From positions 2,421,501-2,485,500 of the forward strand of contig NZ_CP027218.1 of assembly GCF_004124275.1 (NCBI RefSeq): a DNA stretch of 64,000 nucleotides, given 5' to 3'. The DNA is from Pseudomonas sp. DTU12.3 (GTDB lineage Bacteria; Pseudomonadota; Gammaproteobacteria; Pseudomonadales; Pseudomonadaceae). The notes below the pieces were generated by a model that made no database searches, had not been told where the DNA came from, and worked only from the letters and a program-made list of their open reading frames with translations. Shown one piece after another: positions 17,084-26,036 of the stretch (positions are counted from its first letter, which is position 1; every line of letters starts with the position of its first letter). The position numbers and the translations under genes are program-made.

Positions 17084-17518
17084 ATGATCAATAAAGCCCT
17101 GCGCATCCTCATCGCCGACCCGCAGCATTTTCACCGGATGAAAATCGAGCGACTGTTCAATGGCCTCGACTACTACCGTGTGGCGCCGGTGCAAACCCTC
17201 GCCGAGCTGCTGACGCTGGTCGACTATGGTTGTGAACCGTTCGATGTGGTGGTGATCAACGCCGAGCTGGCGGCCGGTTCGCTGGACCTGCTGGGGTTTT
17301 TCCTCGACAACCCGCAGGTGCGTCATGCCTTGATCTACAACGAGCCATCGGCGCCTGTGCAGACGACGCCCGGTTTTGCTCAGGACAATGTGCAGATCAG
17401 TCACGCGACATTGCCGCAGGCCCCAGCAATCAAGCATCTGATGGCCCTGGTCGATGTGCCCAAGGACCTCGCCACCCGCCGGTGGGATCGAACGCCGAGC
17501 CTGCAACGTCAAGCTTGA
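17084..17518 (+). CDS. Small stand-alone pseudo-receiver protein (paralogue)
   Basis: This 144-residue protein is related to the one at 15391: both begin with an RILIA strand and share the spacing to a FD-x-x-x-IN-x-EL strand. The Asp expected of a receiver is N59 (VVVINAEL) and the acidic pair is reduced to one Asp (IADP). About 30 extra polar residues follow the domain. It has its own upstream box and is separated from the response regulator at 17661 by 142 bp carrying a perfect palindrome. The function is unknown; an anti-regulator or scaffold role in the phosphorelay is an inference. Confidence 0.62.
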   Translation: MINKALRILIADPQHFHRMKIERLFNGLDYYRVAPVQTLAELLTLVDYGCEPFDVVVINAELAAGSLDLLGFFLDNPQVRHALIYNEPSAPVQTTPGFAQDNVQISHATLPQAPAIKHLMALVDVPKDLATRRWDRTPSLQRQA

Positions 17519-17541
17519 GCATAGAATTTTGCCAGTCGCAA

Positions 17542-17557
17542 CTGTCAGATCTGACAG
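17542..17557. promoter_or_regulatory. Perfect 16-bp palindrome upstream of the second response regulator
   Basis: CTGTCAGATCTGACAG is a complete palindrome 104 bp before the ATG at 17661. Its symmetry suits a dimeric repressor or activator, but it does not match the GGAA-N4-CCTACA box. It could also belong to the 3' untranslated end of the gene ending at 17518; no T-run follows, so an intrinsic terminator is unlikely. Confidence 0.45.
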
Positions 17558-17660
17558 GTAGATTCGCCCCGATTCCCATGCAACAGTCACTGCGCAGCTT
17601 ATCTGTGCGCAGCGCGTGGCCATGCGGCGCCATCGTCATGCTATTGCAGCGGGAGAGGTC

Positions 17661-18287
17661 ATGAAGTCAGCGTTGATCGTCGATGATCATCCGGTGGTGC
17701 GCGCCGCCGTCAGAATCGTGCTGCAAAGCGAAGGCTTCAAGGTGATTCACGAGGCGGCGAATGGCAACGAGGTGGTGCCGCTGATTCGTGAGCATGCGCC
17801 CAAGCTGGTGATACTCGATCTGCGTCTGCCGGCCCTCGACGGGCTGGACGTGTTGGCCCGGATCCGCGCCAATGCGCTTGATTGCCGGATACTGGTGTTC
17901 ACCTCGCATGATCCGCTGTTCTATCAGGAACGCTGCCTGCGCGCCGGGGCCACAGCGTTCGTCACCAAAACCAATCACTTGCAGCAATTGCACAAAGCCA
18001 TTCAGGCGGTGATGTCGGGCTACACCTATTTTTCGGCATTGGCCGACAGGACCGGCACGCTGACGCCGTTGCTGACCACTGAAAAACAGATGATCGATCA
18101 ATTGTCCGACCGTGAGTTGAGCATCTTCGAGCAGTTGGGCCAGGGCAAGGCGAACAAGGCGATTGCCGCAGACATGCACCTGAGTCACAAGACCGTCAGC
18201 ACCTATAAAACCCGCCTGATGAAAAAACTGGGTGTGGGTTCGGCGGTGCACCTGCGCGATTTTGCCAAGCGTAATCACTTGATCTGA
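17661..18287 (+). CDS. LuxR-family (BvgA/RocA-like) response regulator (second copy)
   Basis: This 208-residue protein has the receiver acidic pair D8-D9, phospho-acceptor D53 in LVILDLRLP and a LuxR-type helix-turn-helix with [20 protein letters not shown] and [11 protein letters not shown]. It has the same length as the regulator at 2060 and shares its DFAKRN tail, so the two are paralogues from module duplication. GGGAGAGG precedes the ATG at good spacing. The partner hybrid kinase starts 10 bp after its stop. Confidence 0.92.
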   Translation: MKSALIVDDHPVVRAAVRIVLQSEGFKVIHEAANGNEVVPLIREHAPKLVILDLRLPALDGLDVLARIRANALDCRILVFTSHDPLFYQERCLRAGATAFVTKTNHLQQLHKAIQAVMSGYTYFSALADRTGTLTPLLTTEKQMIDQLSDRELSIFEQLGQGKANKAIAADMHLSHKTVSTYKTRLMKKLGVGSAVHLRDFAKRNHLI

Positions 18288-18297
18288 GAGATCACGC

Positions 18298-21200
18298 ATG
18301 AATGTCCGGCGCTGGAGTTTGACCTTGTGGCTGTTGCTGGCGATGCCTTGTCTGGCCAGCGAAACACCGCAGGTGCTGGAAGTGCTGACGCGCACCCGCC
18401 TGGAGCATGTCCAGCTGCGCCTGGACGATCAGGATCGGCAGTGGCTGCGCCAGCATCCGCTGTTGCGCATCGGCATTTCCGGTCCGGATTACCCGCCGTT
18501 CGAAATCACCCGCAATCAACTGGACCTTGAAGGCCTGACCGCCGATTACGCCGATCTGCTCGCGCAATTGCTCGGTCTGCGCATCGAAGTGCAGCGCTAC
18601 GCGCGTCGGGACGCGGTGATGGCTGCACTCAAGCGCGGCGAGATCGACCTGCTGGGTACCTCGAACAGTTTCGAGACTGCCGATCCCGAAGTGATTCTGT
18701 CGCGTGGCTATGCTGAAGATCAGCCGATGCTGGTGATCCGGCTCGATGAGTCGCTGCCGGCAGATCTGGCTGGCAAGCGCATCGCCATGGTCGAGGACTA
18801 CTTACCGGCATCGAGCGTGCAGGCGTTCTATCCCGAGGCCAGCGTGCAACGCTACGCCTCGGCCATGGATGCCTTGGGCGCAGTGGCGTTCGGCGCGGAT
18901 GACGTCTACCTCGGCGACCTCATCAGCGCCAATTATCTGATCAACACCAATTATCGCAACGACCTGCAACTGGCCGGCCCGTCGGGGCTTGATGCCAGCC
19001 CGTTCGGTTTTGCCTTGCTGCGCAGCGATGCCCGTCTCAAGCGCCTCGTCGACAAGGCACTGCTGGCGATTCCGCTGGAGCGGCGCCAGCTCATCGAACA
19101 ACGCTGGAGTGCCGGTCGCGTCGAAATGACCGCGCAAGCGCGGATCCGTCTGAGCGCCAGTGAGCAGCGCTGGCTGACTGCGCATCCGGTCATACGGGTC
19201 GGTGCCGTCGAGGATTTTGCGCCGCTGACATTCTTTGATGCGGACAATCGTTTTCGCGGGCTCTCTGCGCAACTGCTGAGCCTGATCGCCCAGCGCAGTG
19301 GCCTCAACTTCGAGATTGTGCGCGGTGGCTCGCTGGATCGGCAGATCGAGCAACTCAAGGCTGGCGAACTCGACGTCTTGCCGGTGGTGACGCCGAGCAG
19401 CGAGCGCGAGCTGGAACTGCGCTTCACCCGGGCTTACCTGAACAATCCATTCGTGCTGATCAGTGCGACGAGCGCGCAGAGCCCACGCCGTCTCGACGAT
19501 CTCGCGGGCAAGCGCCTGGCGATTTACCGTGGTCATCCACTGCGCGGCTATCTGCTGGAGCGCGTGCCGCAGTTGCGCCTGGTCGAGGTCAAGAGCCCGG
19601 CCGAGGGCATGGCGTTGATCGACAAGGGCCAGGTCGATGCGACGGTGAGTTCCTTGGTGGTCGCGCGTTATCTGATCGATCGCTACTACCCTACACGTTT
19701 GCGCGTTCTCAGCACGGTGGGCGATCAACCGGCACGTATCGCCTTGGCCACGGCGCCGCAGGCAACGGCGCTGCATTCGATTCTGAACAAAGCGTTGTTG
19801 AGCATCGCCCCGCAGGAAATGGACGACCTGATCGAGCGCTGGAGCCATGACGTAGTGGCGGACGACAGTTATTGGTTACGCCACCGGCGCGCAATCATTC
19901 AGGGCTTCGCTGTCGCTGCCGGTCTGCTGCTGTTGGCGCTCGGCTGGATCGCCTTCCAGCGCTGGCAGATTCGTCAACGCCAGCAATGGTTGGCGCAATT
20001 GCAGGAAGCCAAGGAGGCCGCCGACGACGCCAACCGGGCCAAGACGACCTTTCTCGCCACCATGAGCCATGAAATCCGCACGCCGATGAATGCCCTGATC
20101 GGCATGCTTGAACTGGCTTTGAAGCGCGCCGACGAGGGCGTCACCGACCGTCTGGCGATCCAGGTGGCATCCGGTGCCGGTCAGCAATTGCTGGCGTTGA
20201 TCGGCGACATTCTCGATATTGCGCGCATCGAGTCGGGGCACCTGTCCATTAACCCCGAACGGGCCAATCTGCGCGAGCTGGTGGCCTCGGTGTGCCGGGT
20301 ATTCGAAGGACTGGCGCGGCAGAAACGCTTGCTCTGGCACCTTGATCTGGATGCGCACAGCGACGTCGATGTGTTGATCGATCCGACCCGTTTCAAACAG
20401 GTGCTGTCGAATCTGTTGAACAACGCGATCAAGTTCACTGAAGAGGGCGAAATCAGTCTGCGTTTGCAGGTGTCCGCAATGGCCCCCGAGCAATTGACGG
20501 TGCGCGTCGTCATCGAAGACAGCGGTATCGGTATCAGCGAGCAGGACAGACAACGCTTGTTCAGCCCGTTTGTTCAGGTCGGCAACTCTTCGCAAGCGGT
20601 GCGCAGCGGGTCCGGGTTGGGCCTGGTGATCAGCCGCAGTCTGTGCGAAATGATGGCCGGCACTTTACGGCTCGACAGCGTGCCGGGCGAGGGCACGCGG
20701 GTTGAAGTCAGCTTGCAGTTGCCGATGCTGACGGCGCGTGTGCCGGATGCTGAAGTGGCGCAAACGCTGGACACTCCGAGGCGTTCGCTGCACGTGCTGG
20801 TGGTCGACGATCATCCGGTGAACCGCTTGCTGTTGTGCTGGCAACTGAGCGAACTCGGCCACCGTACGGTCGACACCGAGGACGGTAACCAAGGCCTGGA
20901 ATGCTGGCGCGCGCAGCCGTTCGATGTGGTCATCAGCGACTGCAATATGCCCCGGCGTAACGGCTATGAACTCGCGCAGGCCATTCGTGAAGAAGAGTCG
21001 GCAACTGGCCGTAGACCCTGCCTGATCATCGGGTTTACCGCCAATGCACAGGTCGAGGAAAAACGCCGTTGCCTACAGGCGGGTATGGACGACTGCCTGT
21101 TCAAACCGATTCGTCTGGATGATCTGGATCTGGCGTTGAATGGCGCAGGCGATTGTCCAGGTGAGGTTGAACCGGGCGCAGCAGAGCCGCTGAAAGAGAT

Positions 21201-21516
21201 CGATCTGAGCACTCTGGAACACATGACTGGCAACAATCACGCGCTGATCCAGCGTTTGCGCGAAGAAGTCTTGAGCAGTCTGCTGCATGATCTGCAGCGT
21301 TTGGAAAGTCTGCGTCCGATACAGGATCGCGCAGGGTTGCGCGACCTTGCACACCACATCAAGGGTGGTGCGCAAATGGTCGGCGCAGCTCGGTTGGTGT
21401 CGGCCTGCGCGAAACTTGAACAAGCCTGTCGAGAGACTGAAACAGAGCCAGTCGCCACGGCGACCAACGCCGTGCGCGATGCCATGGACAGCCTCGCGCA
21501 GCGGCTGCAGGGCTGA
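18298..21516 (+). CDS. BvgS/RocS-like unorthodox hybrid sensor kinase without PAS domain
   Basis: This 1072-residue paralogue of the kinase at 2687 has a signal peptide (to about 20), two Venus-flytrap domains (about 45-265 and 280-510), a membrane segment (about 528-548), a short cytoplasmic helix leading straight into HisKA with H591 in MSHEIRTP, a HATPase with GSGLGL, a receiver with D881 in ISDCNMP and an Hpt domain with H1019 in AHHIKGGA. The roughly 130-residue PAS domain of its paralogue is absent. The relay residues are all present. The gene ends one base before the stop codon of a convergent aldo-keto reductase gene. Confidence 0.93.
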   Translation: MNVRRWSLTLWLLLAMPCLASETPQVLEVLTRTRLEHVQLRLDDQDRQWLRQHPLLRIGISGPDYPPFEITRNQLDLEGLTADYADLLAQLLGLRIEVQRYARRDAVMAALKRGEIDLLGTSNSFETADPEVILSRGYAEDQPMLVIRLDESLPADLAGKRIAMVEDYLPASSVQAFYPEASVQRYASAMDALGAVAFGADDVYLGDLISANYLINTNYRNDLQLAGPSGLDASPFGFALLRSDARLKRLVDKALLAIPLERRQLIEQRWSAGRVEMTAQARIRLSASEQRWLTAHPVIRVGAVEDFAPLTFFDADNRFRGLSAQLLSLIAQRSGLNFEIVRGGSLDRQIEQLKAGELDVLPVVTPSSERELELRFTRAYLNNPFVLISATSAQSPRRLDDLAGKRLAIYRGHPLRGYLLERVPQLRLVEVKSPAEGMALIDKGQVDATVSSLVVARYLIDRYYPTRLRVLSTVGDQPARIALATAPQATALHSILNKALLSIAPQEMDDLIERWSHDVVADDSYWLRHRRAIIQGFAVAAGLLLLALGWIAFQRWQIRQRQQWLAQLQEAKEAADDANRAKTTFLATMSHEIRTPMNALIGMLELALKRADEGVTDRLAIQVASGAGQQLLALIGDILDIARIESGHLSINPERANLRELVASVCRVFEGLARQKRLLWHLDLDAHSDVDVLIDPTRFKQVLSNLLNNAIKFTEEGEISLRLQVSAMAPEQLTVRVVIEDSGIGISEQDRQRLFSPFVQVGNSSQAVRSGSGLGLVISRSLCEMMAGTLRLDSVPGEGTRVEVSLQLPMLTARVPDAEVAQTLDTPRRSLHVLVVDDHPVNRLLLCWQLSELGHRTVDTEDGNQGLECWRAQPFDVVISDCNMPRRNGYELAQAIREEESATGRRPCLIIGFTANAQVEEKRRCLQAGMDDCLFKPIRLDDLDLALNGAGDCPGEVEPGAAEPLKEIDLSTLEHMTGNNHALIQRLREEVLSSLLHDLQRLESLRPIQDRAGLRDLAHHIKGGAQMVGAARLVSACAKLEQACRETETEPVATATNAVRDAMDSLAQRLQG

Positions 21517-22320
21517 TCAGTCCCAGGCAGGCGCAATGCCTTTCGGGCTGGTCAGGCGATGGCCGCGATCCAGCGAGGCAATCAGCGCCATGTCCGCGTC
21601 GCTCAAGGTCAGCGCGCTGGCGCTGAGGTTGCTTTGCAGGTTGGCGCGTTTGGTCGACGACGGAATCACCGCGTAACCCGATTGCATGGCCCACGCCAAC
21701 GTCACTTGCGCCGGGGTGGCGTGCAGGCGTTCGGCGATCTGCCGGATCAGCGGATCCTGCACCACTTCACCGTATGCGAGGGTCATGTACGAGGTGATGT
21801 GGATGCCCTGGCTTTCGGCGAACTCGACGACTTTGCGGTTTTGCAGATACGGGTGCAGTTCGATCTGGTTGGTCGCAATGTGCTCTGCGCCGACCGCGGC
21901 GATTGCTTGTTTCATCAGGTCGATGGTGAAGTTGGAAACGCCGATCTGCCGGGTCAGGCCCATGCGCTTGGCCTCCAGCAGCGCGCCCATGAATTCTGCG
22001 ACGGGCACCTGATCTTCCGGCGATGGCCAGTGAATCAGCGTCAGGTCGAGGTAGTCGGTTTGCAGCTTTTGCAGGCTTTCCTTGAGGCTGTCGATCAGGC
22101 GCTCCTTGGCGAAATTGGCGATCCAGATCTTGCTGGTGATGAACAACTCTTCGCGCGGGATGCCGCTGACGGCAATCGCCTGGCCGACGTCTGCTTCGTT
22201 TTCGTAGATTTGCGCGGTGTCGATGACCCGGTAGCCGAGTTCAAGGGCGGTGCTGACCGAGTCGATGACGACCTGGCCTTGCAAGCGGAACGTGCCGAGG
22301 CCGAAAGCGGGAACAGACAT
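21517..22320 (-). CDS. dkgB: Aldo-keto reductase, 2,5-diketo-D-gluconate reductase B type
   Basis: This 267-residue NADPH-dependent reductase has the AKR catalytic tetrad: D34 and Y39 in [13 protein letters not shown]64 in ITSKIW and H97 in LIHWPSP. The C-terminal cofactor segment [14 protein letters not shown] is present. The overall sequence is very close to what I recall of E. coli DkgB (YafB), which reduces 2,5-diketo-gluconate and methylglyoxal-type aldehydes. The start is placed at 22320 because [13 protein letters not shown] is the family N-terminus and GGAG precedes it; the longer frame adds 33 unrelated residues. Confidence 0.9.
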   Translation of the reverse strand: MSVPAFGLGTFRLQGQVVIDSVSTALELGYRVIDTAQIYENEADVGQAIAVSGIPREELFITSKIWIANFAKERLIDSLKESLQKLQTDYLDLTLIHWPSPEDQVPVAEFMGALLEAKRMGLTRQIGVSNFTIDLMKQAIAAVGAEHIATNQIELHPYLQNRKVVEFAESQGIHITSYMTLAYGEVVQDPLIRQIAERLHATPAQVTLAWAMQSGYAVIPSSTKRANLQSNLSASALTLSDADMALIASLDRGHRLTSPKGIAPAWD

Positions 22321-22454
22321 GAGAACTCCAGGGTTGCAGTGGGAATGGGCTGGAGTATCCGCGTCTGCATCCGTGAGAAAAACCGCTGGTGGGGCAAAGC
22401 TGTGTTGAGCAGAAGTCATGAATCAATCTTGAGTTTTGTGTTGTCTGGGTTGGC

Positions 22455-22524
22455 CCCTTCGCGAGCAAGCCCGCTCCCACATTGGAATGCATTCTCCTGT
22501 GGGAGCGGGCTTGCTCGCGAAGGG
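22455..22524. repeat. Inverted repeat of the CGCGAGCAAGCCCGCTCCCA family
   Basis: Perfect 27-bp arms at 22455-22481 and 22498-22524 flank a 16-bp loop, between the dkgB-like gene and the LysR stop. Related repeats occur at 37443 and 45711. It is a second intergenic REP family, distinct from the GTAGGAGCTGCCG family, and may end transcription or stabilise mRNA. Confidence 0.85.
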
Positions 22525-22536
22525 CGCACCGCCGAT

Positions 22537-23445
22537 TCAGGCAATGTCACTTTGAGCAAACTCTTCGCCGAGAAAATCAATCAACGTGCGCACTGACGGC
22601 AACAGCCCGCGCCGCGACGGAAAGATCGCATGCACCACCCCGCATTTCGGTGCCCACCCTGGAATCAACTCCACCACCCGCCCGGCGGCAATGTCGTCAC
22701 GCACAACGACACTTGGCAAATGCGCCACACCCACCCCGGCAATCACCGCCTGACGCAAGGCGATCAAATCATCGGTGACCATTCGCGGCGTATGGCGGAT
22801 CAGCGCGGTGTTGTCGTTCGGCCCCAATAACTCCCACTGATACTCACGCTGCGCCGCGCCCCAATGCAGGCTTGGTAAACCATTGAGGTCAGCAGGCGAG
22901 GGCGGTGACGACAGACGCTCGACAAACTGCGGGCTGCCCACCACCGATTGCATGCTGTTACCGAGTACCTTCATCACCATGTCGGTGTTTTCCAATGGCG
23001 GAAAGCGCACGCGCAAGGCGATATCAAATCCCTCGTGAATCAGGTCGACGCGACGGTTGGTGCTCTCGATGAACAGTTCTACCAGCGGATACTTGAGCAA
23101 ATAGCGGGTGAGCATCGGCCCGACCCACGAGTTGAGCAGCGCCGTCGGGCAACTCAGGCGCACCAGCCCTTGCGGCTCGGAGCGATTGCGTTCGATCAGC
23201 TCGGCGGCACTCTCGGCTTCGATGCGCATGGCCAGGCAGCGCTGGTAATACGCCTGGCCGATTTCAGTCAGCGAACAATGGCGGCTGGTGCGATGCAGCA
23301 GGCGCACGCCAAGGCGCTCTTCCAGCTCGGAAATACGCCGGCTGAGTTTCGATTTGGGCATGTCGAGCGCGCGCCCGGCGGCGGCGAAGCCATGATGTTC
23401 GACCACTTGGGTGAAGTAGTAGAGGGTGTTGAGGTCTTCCACCAT
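22537..23445 (-). CDS. LysR-family transcriptional regulator (pirin-linked)
   Basis: This 302-residue regulator has an N-terminal winged helix-turn-helix (about 3-62; YYFTQVVEHHGFAAAGRALD and SKLSRRISELEERLGVRLLH) and an effector-binding domain with GLVRLSCPTALL at its start. It is transcribed away from the pirin gene, with 105 bp between the starts, the classical arrangement for a LysR protein controlling its divergent neighbour. The inducer is not evident. Confidence 0.92.
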   Translation of the reverse strand: MVEDLNTLYYFTQVVEHHGFAAAGRALDMPKSKLSRRISELEERLGVRLLHRTSRHCSLTEIGQAYYQRCLAMRIEAESAAELIERNRSEPQGLVRLSCPTALLNSWVGPMLTRYLLKYPLVELFIESTNRRVDLIHEGFDIALRVRFPPLENTDMVMKVLGNSMQSVVGSPQFVERLSSPPSPADLNGLPSLHWGAAQREYQWELLGPNDNTALIRHTPRMVTDDLIALRQAVIAGVGVAHLPSVVVRDDIAAGRVVELIPGWAPKCGVVHAIFPSRRGLLPSVRTLIDFLGEEFAQSDIA

Positions 23446-23503
23446 CGTTCTCCATATAGAACGCTAAGGCTGGTTTTTGCAGTCTAGTGCATTAATGGCT
23501 ACG

Positions 23504-23520
23504 GATTTAAGCTTAATCCA
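23504..23520. promoter_or_regulatory. Candidate LysR operator between lysR and pirin genes
   Basis: GGATTTAAGCTTAATCC is an imperfect dyad (GGATT and AATCC arms around AAGCTT) in the divergent promoter region, 31 bp before the pirin ATG. Position and symmetry suit LysR binding. Confidence 0.35.
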
Positions 23521-23550
23521 TCGCGTCACTCACCCTAATTGGAGACCACC

Positions 23551-24417
23551 ATGAAAAATATCATCGGTATCTATACCAGCCCGCGCGGCCATTGGGTCGG
23601 CGATGGTTTCCCGGTTCGCACGCTGTTTTCCTACGACAACCTCGGCAAACACATCAGCCCGTTCCTGCTGCTCGATCACGCCGGCCCTGCCGATTTCACC
23701 CCGACCACCGAACGGCGTGGCGTTGGTCAGCATCCACACCGCGGTTTCGAAACCGTGACTATTGTTTATGAAGGCGAAGTGCAGCACCGCGACTCGACCG
23801 GCAGTGGCGGCACCATCGGCCCGGGCGATGTGCAATGGATGACCGCTGCTTCGGGGATCCTCCATGAGGAGTTTCACTCGGAGAACTTCGCCAGAACCGG
23901 CGGCAAACTGGAAATGGTCCAGTTGTGGGTCAACCTGCCGGCCAAGGACAAAATGGCTGCGCCGGGCTACCAGACCATCCTCGACAGCGACATCCCGAGC
24001 ATCGCGCTCAAGGACAACGCCGGTAGCCTGCGCCTGATCGCCGGTGAGTTCGATGGCCACACCGGGCCGTCGCGCACTTTCACCCCGATCGACGTGTGGG
24101 ATCTGCGCCTCAACGCCGGCAAGTTGCTGACGCTGGATCTGCATGAAGGCCGCAACACCGCGCTGGTGGTGTTGAAAGGCTCGGTGCAGGTCAACGGTCT
24201 GGAGTCGGTACGCGAAGGGCAGTTGGCGCTGTTCGAACGTGACGGCAAGCAACTGACCCTCGAAGCCAGCCGGGACGCCGTGGTGCTGTTGCTCAGCGGC
24301 GAGCCAATCGATGAGCCGATCGTCGGTCATGGCCCGTTCGTGATGAACACCGAGCAGGAAATCCACCAGGCCTTCGCCGACTTCCAGTCCGGCCGCTTCG
24401 GCCAGATGCACGCTTAA
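23551..24417 (+). CDS. Pirin family protein (cupin, possible quercetinase)
   Basis: This 288-residue bicupin has the pirin metal ligands H61 and H63 (HPHRGFETVT), H105 and E107 (ILHEEFHSE). The C-terminal cupin carries LTLEASRDAVVLLLSGEPIDEP. Bacterial pirins act as quercetin dioxygenases or as redox-sensitive partners of metabolic enzymes; sequence alone does not choose between these. The ATG follows GGAG. Two isochorismatase-fold hydrolases lie downstream on the same strand. Confidence 0.92.
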   Translation: MKNIIGIYTSPRGHWVGDGFPVRTLFSYDNLGKHISPFLLLDHAGPADFTPTTERRGVGQHPHRGFETVTIVYEGEVQHRDSTGSGGTIGPGDVQWMTAASGILHEEFHSENFARTGGKLEMVQLWVNLPAKDKMAAPGYQTILDSDIPSIALKDNAGSLRLIAGEFDGHTGPSRTFTPIDVWDLRLNAGKLLTLDLHEGRNTALVVLKGSVQVNGLESVREGQLALFERDGKQLTLEASRDAVVLLLSGEPIDEPIVGHGPFVMNTEQEIHQAFADFQSGRFGQMHA

Positions 24418-24503
24418 CGCACCACCACTCCGCTCTACACAGGACGCGTAGGCCGGTTCGCAGGCCAGGGATGGCTGTTGCCTAAAGAAAAGAGGAAACG
24501 CAC

Positions 24504-25187
24504 ATGAACACTGTCAATGCAGCGAACTTCAATGGCCAGAAACCGACCATCGATGCCAACGACGCCGCCATGTTGTTGATCGACCACCAGAGCGGTCTGT
24601 TCCAGATCGTCAAGGACATGGACGTGCCGCAACTGCGCGCCAATGCCATCGCACTGGCCAAAGCGGCGACGCTGCTGAAGATGCCGGTGATCACCACCGC
24701 CTCCGTGCCACAAGGGCCGAACGGGCCGTTGATCCCGGAGATTCACCAAGCCGCGCCGCATGCGCAATACGTGGCGCGCAAAGGCGAGATCAATGCCTGG
24801 GACAACCCGGAGTTTCACGCGGCAGTCAAAGCCACTGGCAAGAAAACCCTGGTCATTGCCGGCACGTTGACCAGCGTCTGCCTGGCGTTCCCGTCCATCG
24901 CTGCGGTGCATGAAGGCTACAAAGTGTTCGCCGTGGTCGATGCGTCCGGTAATCACTCGAAACTGGCCACTGATCTGACAGTTGCCCGTTTGGCCCAGGC
25001 CGGGGTGGTGCCGATCGACATCATGGCTACGCTTTCCGAGCTGCAAGGCTCGTGGAACCGTCCCGATGCCGAACAGTGGGCGGCCGTCTACGCCCAAGCC
25101 ATGCCGCATTATCAATTGCTGATCGAGAGCTACCTCAAGGCTCAGCAAGTCGCGAACGAACACGAAGTGCTGGATTCGCAGCGCTGA
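24504..25187 (+). CDS. Isochorismatase-family cysteine hydrolase
   Basis: This 227-residue alpha/beta hydrolase has the family catalytic triad: D27 in [10 protein letters not shown]93 in [11 protein letters not shown] and C126 in TSVCLAFP. It is related to the YcaC-like gene 57 bp downstream but has an extra N-terminal segment and diverges towards the C-terminus. Natural substrates of this branch are unknown. Co-direction and short spacing suggest an operon with the pirin gene under the divergent LysR regulator. Confidence 0.88.
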   Translation: MNTVNAANFNGQKPTIDANDAAMLLIDHQSGLFQIVKDMDVPQLRANAIALAKAATLLKMPVITTASVPQGPNGPLIPEIHQAAPHAQYVARKGEINAWDNPEFHAAVKATGKKTLVIAGTLTSVCLAFPSIAAVHEGYKVFAVVDASGNHSKLATDLTVARLAQAGVVPIDIMATLSELQGSWNRPDAEQWAAVYAQAMPHYQLLIESYLKAQQVANEHEVLDSQR

Positions 25188-25244
25188 TCGAGTCTCCTGG
25201 GGCCGACCACCGGTCGGCCTCTATCACCCGCGAGGATTACTGCA

Positions 25245-25871
25245 ATGACCACTCAATACAAACGTCTGGACAAGAACAACGCTGCCGTTCTGCTGGTCGA
25301 TCACCAGGCCGGCCTGCTGTCGCTGGTGCGCGATATTGACCCGGACAAATTCAAGAACAACGTGCTGGCGCTGGCCGACCTGGCCAAGTACTTCAAGCTG
25401 CCGACCATCCTTACCACCAGTTTTGAAACCGGCCCCAATGGCCCGCTGGTGCCGGAGCTCAAGGCACTCTTCCCCGACGCGCCGTACATCGCTCGCCCGG
25501 GGCAGATCAACGCCTGGGACAACGAAGATTTCGTCAAGGCAATCAAGGCCACCGGCAAGAAGCAGTTGATCATCGCCGGCGTGGTCACCGAAGTCTGCGT
25601 GGCGTTCCCGGCGCTGTCGGCGCTGGAGGAAGGCTTTGATGTGTTCGTGGTCACCGATGCCTCCGGCACGTTCAACGAACTGACCCGCGATTCGGCGTGG
25701 AACCGCATGTCGATGGCCGGCGCGCAACTGATGACCTGGTTCGGCCTGGCGTGCGAGTTGCACCGCGACTGGCGCAACGACATCGAAGGCCTGGGCACGC
25801 TGTTCTCCAACCACATCCCGGATTACCGCAATCTGTTCACCAGCTACAACAGCCTGACCAACGACAAATAA
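25245..25871 (+). CDS. ycaC: YcaC-like isochorismatase-fold hydrolase
   Basis: This 208-residue protein matches my recollection of E. coli YcaC almost throughout, including D19 (LLVDHQAG), C118 (TEVCVAFP) and the segments LTTSFETGPNGP and ACELHRDWRNDIEGL. YcaC forms a ring-shaped octamer or double octamer; its substrate is still unknown. The first of the two hydrolases has a Lys before GEINAWDN where this one has Pro, so the two probably differ in chemistry or substrate. A REP pair follows the stop. Confidence 0.92.
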   Translation: MTTQYKRLDKNNAAVLLVDHQAGLLSLVRDIDPDKFKNNVLALADLAKYFKLPTILTTSFETGPNGPLVPELKALFPDAPYIARPGQINAWDNEDFVKAIKATGKKQLIIAGVVTEVCVAFPALSALEEGFDVFVVTDASGTFNELTRDSAWNRMSMAGAQLMTWFGLACELHRDWRNDIEGLGTLFSNHIPDYRNLFTSYNSLTNDK

Positions 25872-25877
25872 CCAATT

Positions 25878-25962
25878 CCCTGTAGGAGCTGCCGCAGGCT
25901 GCGATCTTTTGATGTTGTTTTTAAAGATCAAAAGATCGCAGCCTGCGGCAGCTCCTACAGGG
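25878..25962. repeat. REP inverted pair (BIME)
   Basis: Arms at 25878-25913 and 25927-25962 are perfect inverted copies beginning CCCTGTAGGAGCTGCCGCAG, with a short AT-rich loop. It lies between the ycaC-like and mscS-like genes. Confidence 0.95.
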
Positions 25963-26036
25963 GGTGTGGTGATTTGCTCCTACACTGTTCCAATCTGTGC
26001 GATCTTCTCGCGATTGGCCCCTGTCGGAGTTGTTTG

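Noticed and set aside
25971..25984. CTCCTACACTGTTC before the mscS-like gene as another BvgA-like box.
   Set aside because: It has only one half-site, and the same bases occur in the neighbouring REP sequence.
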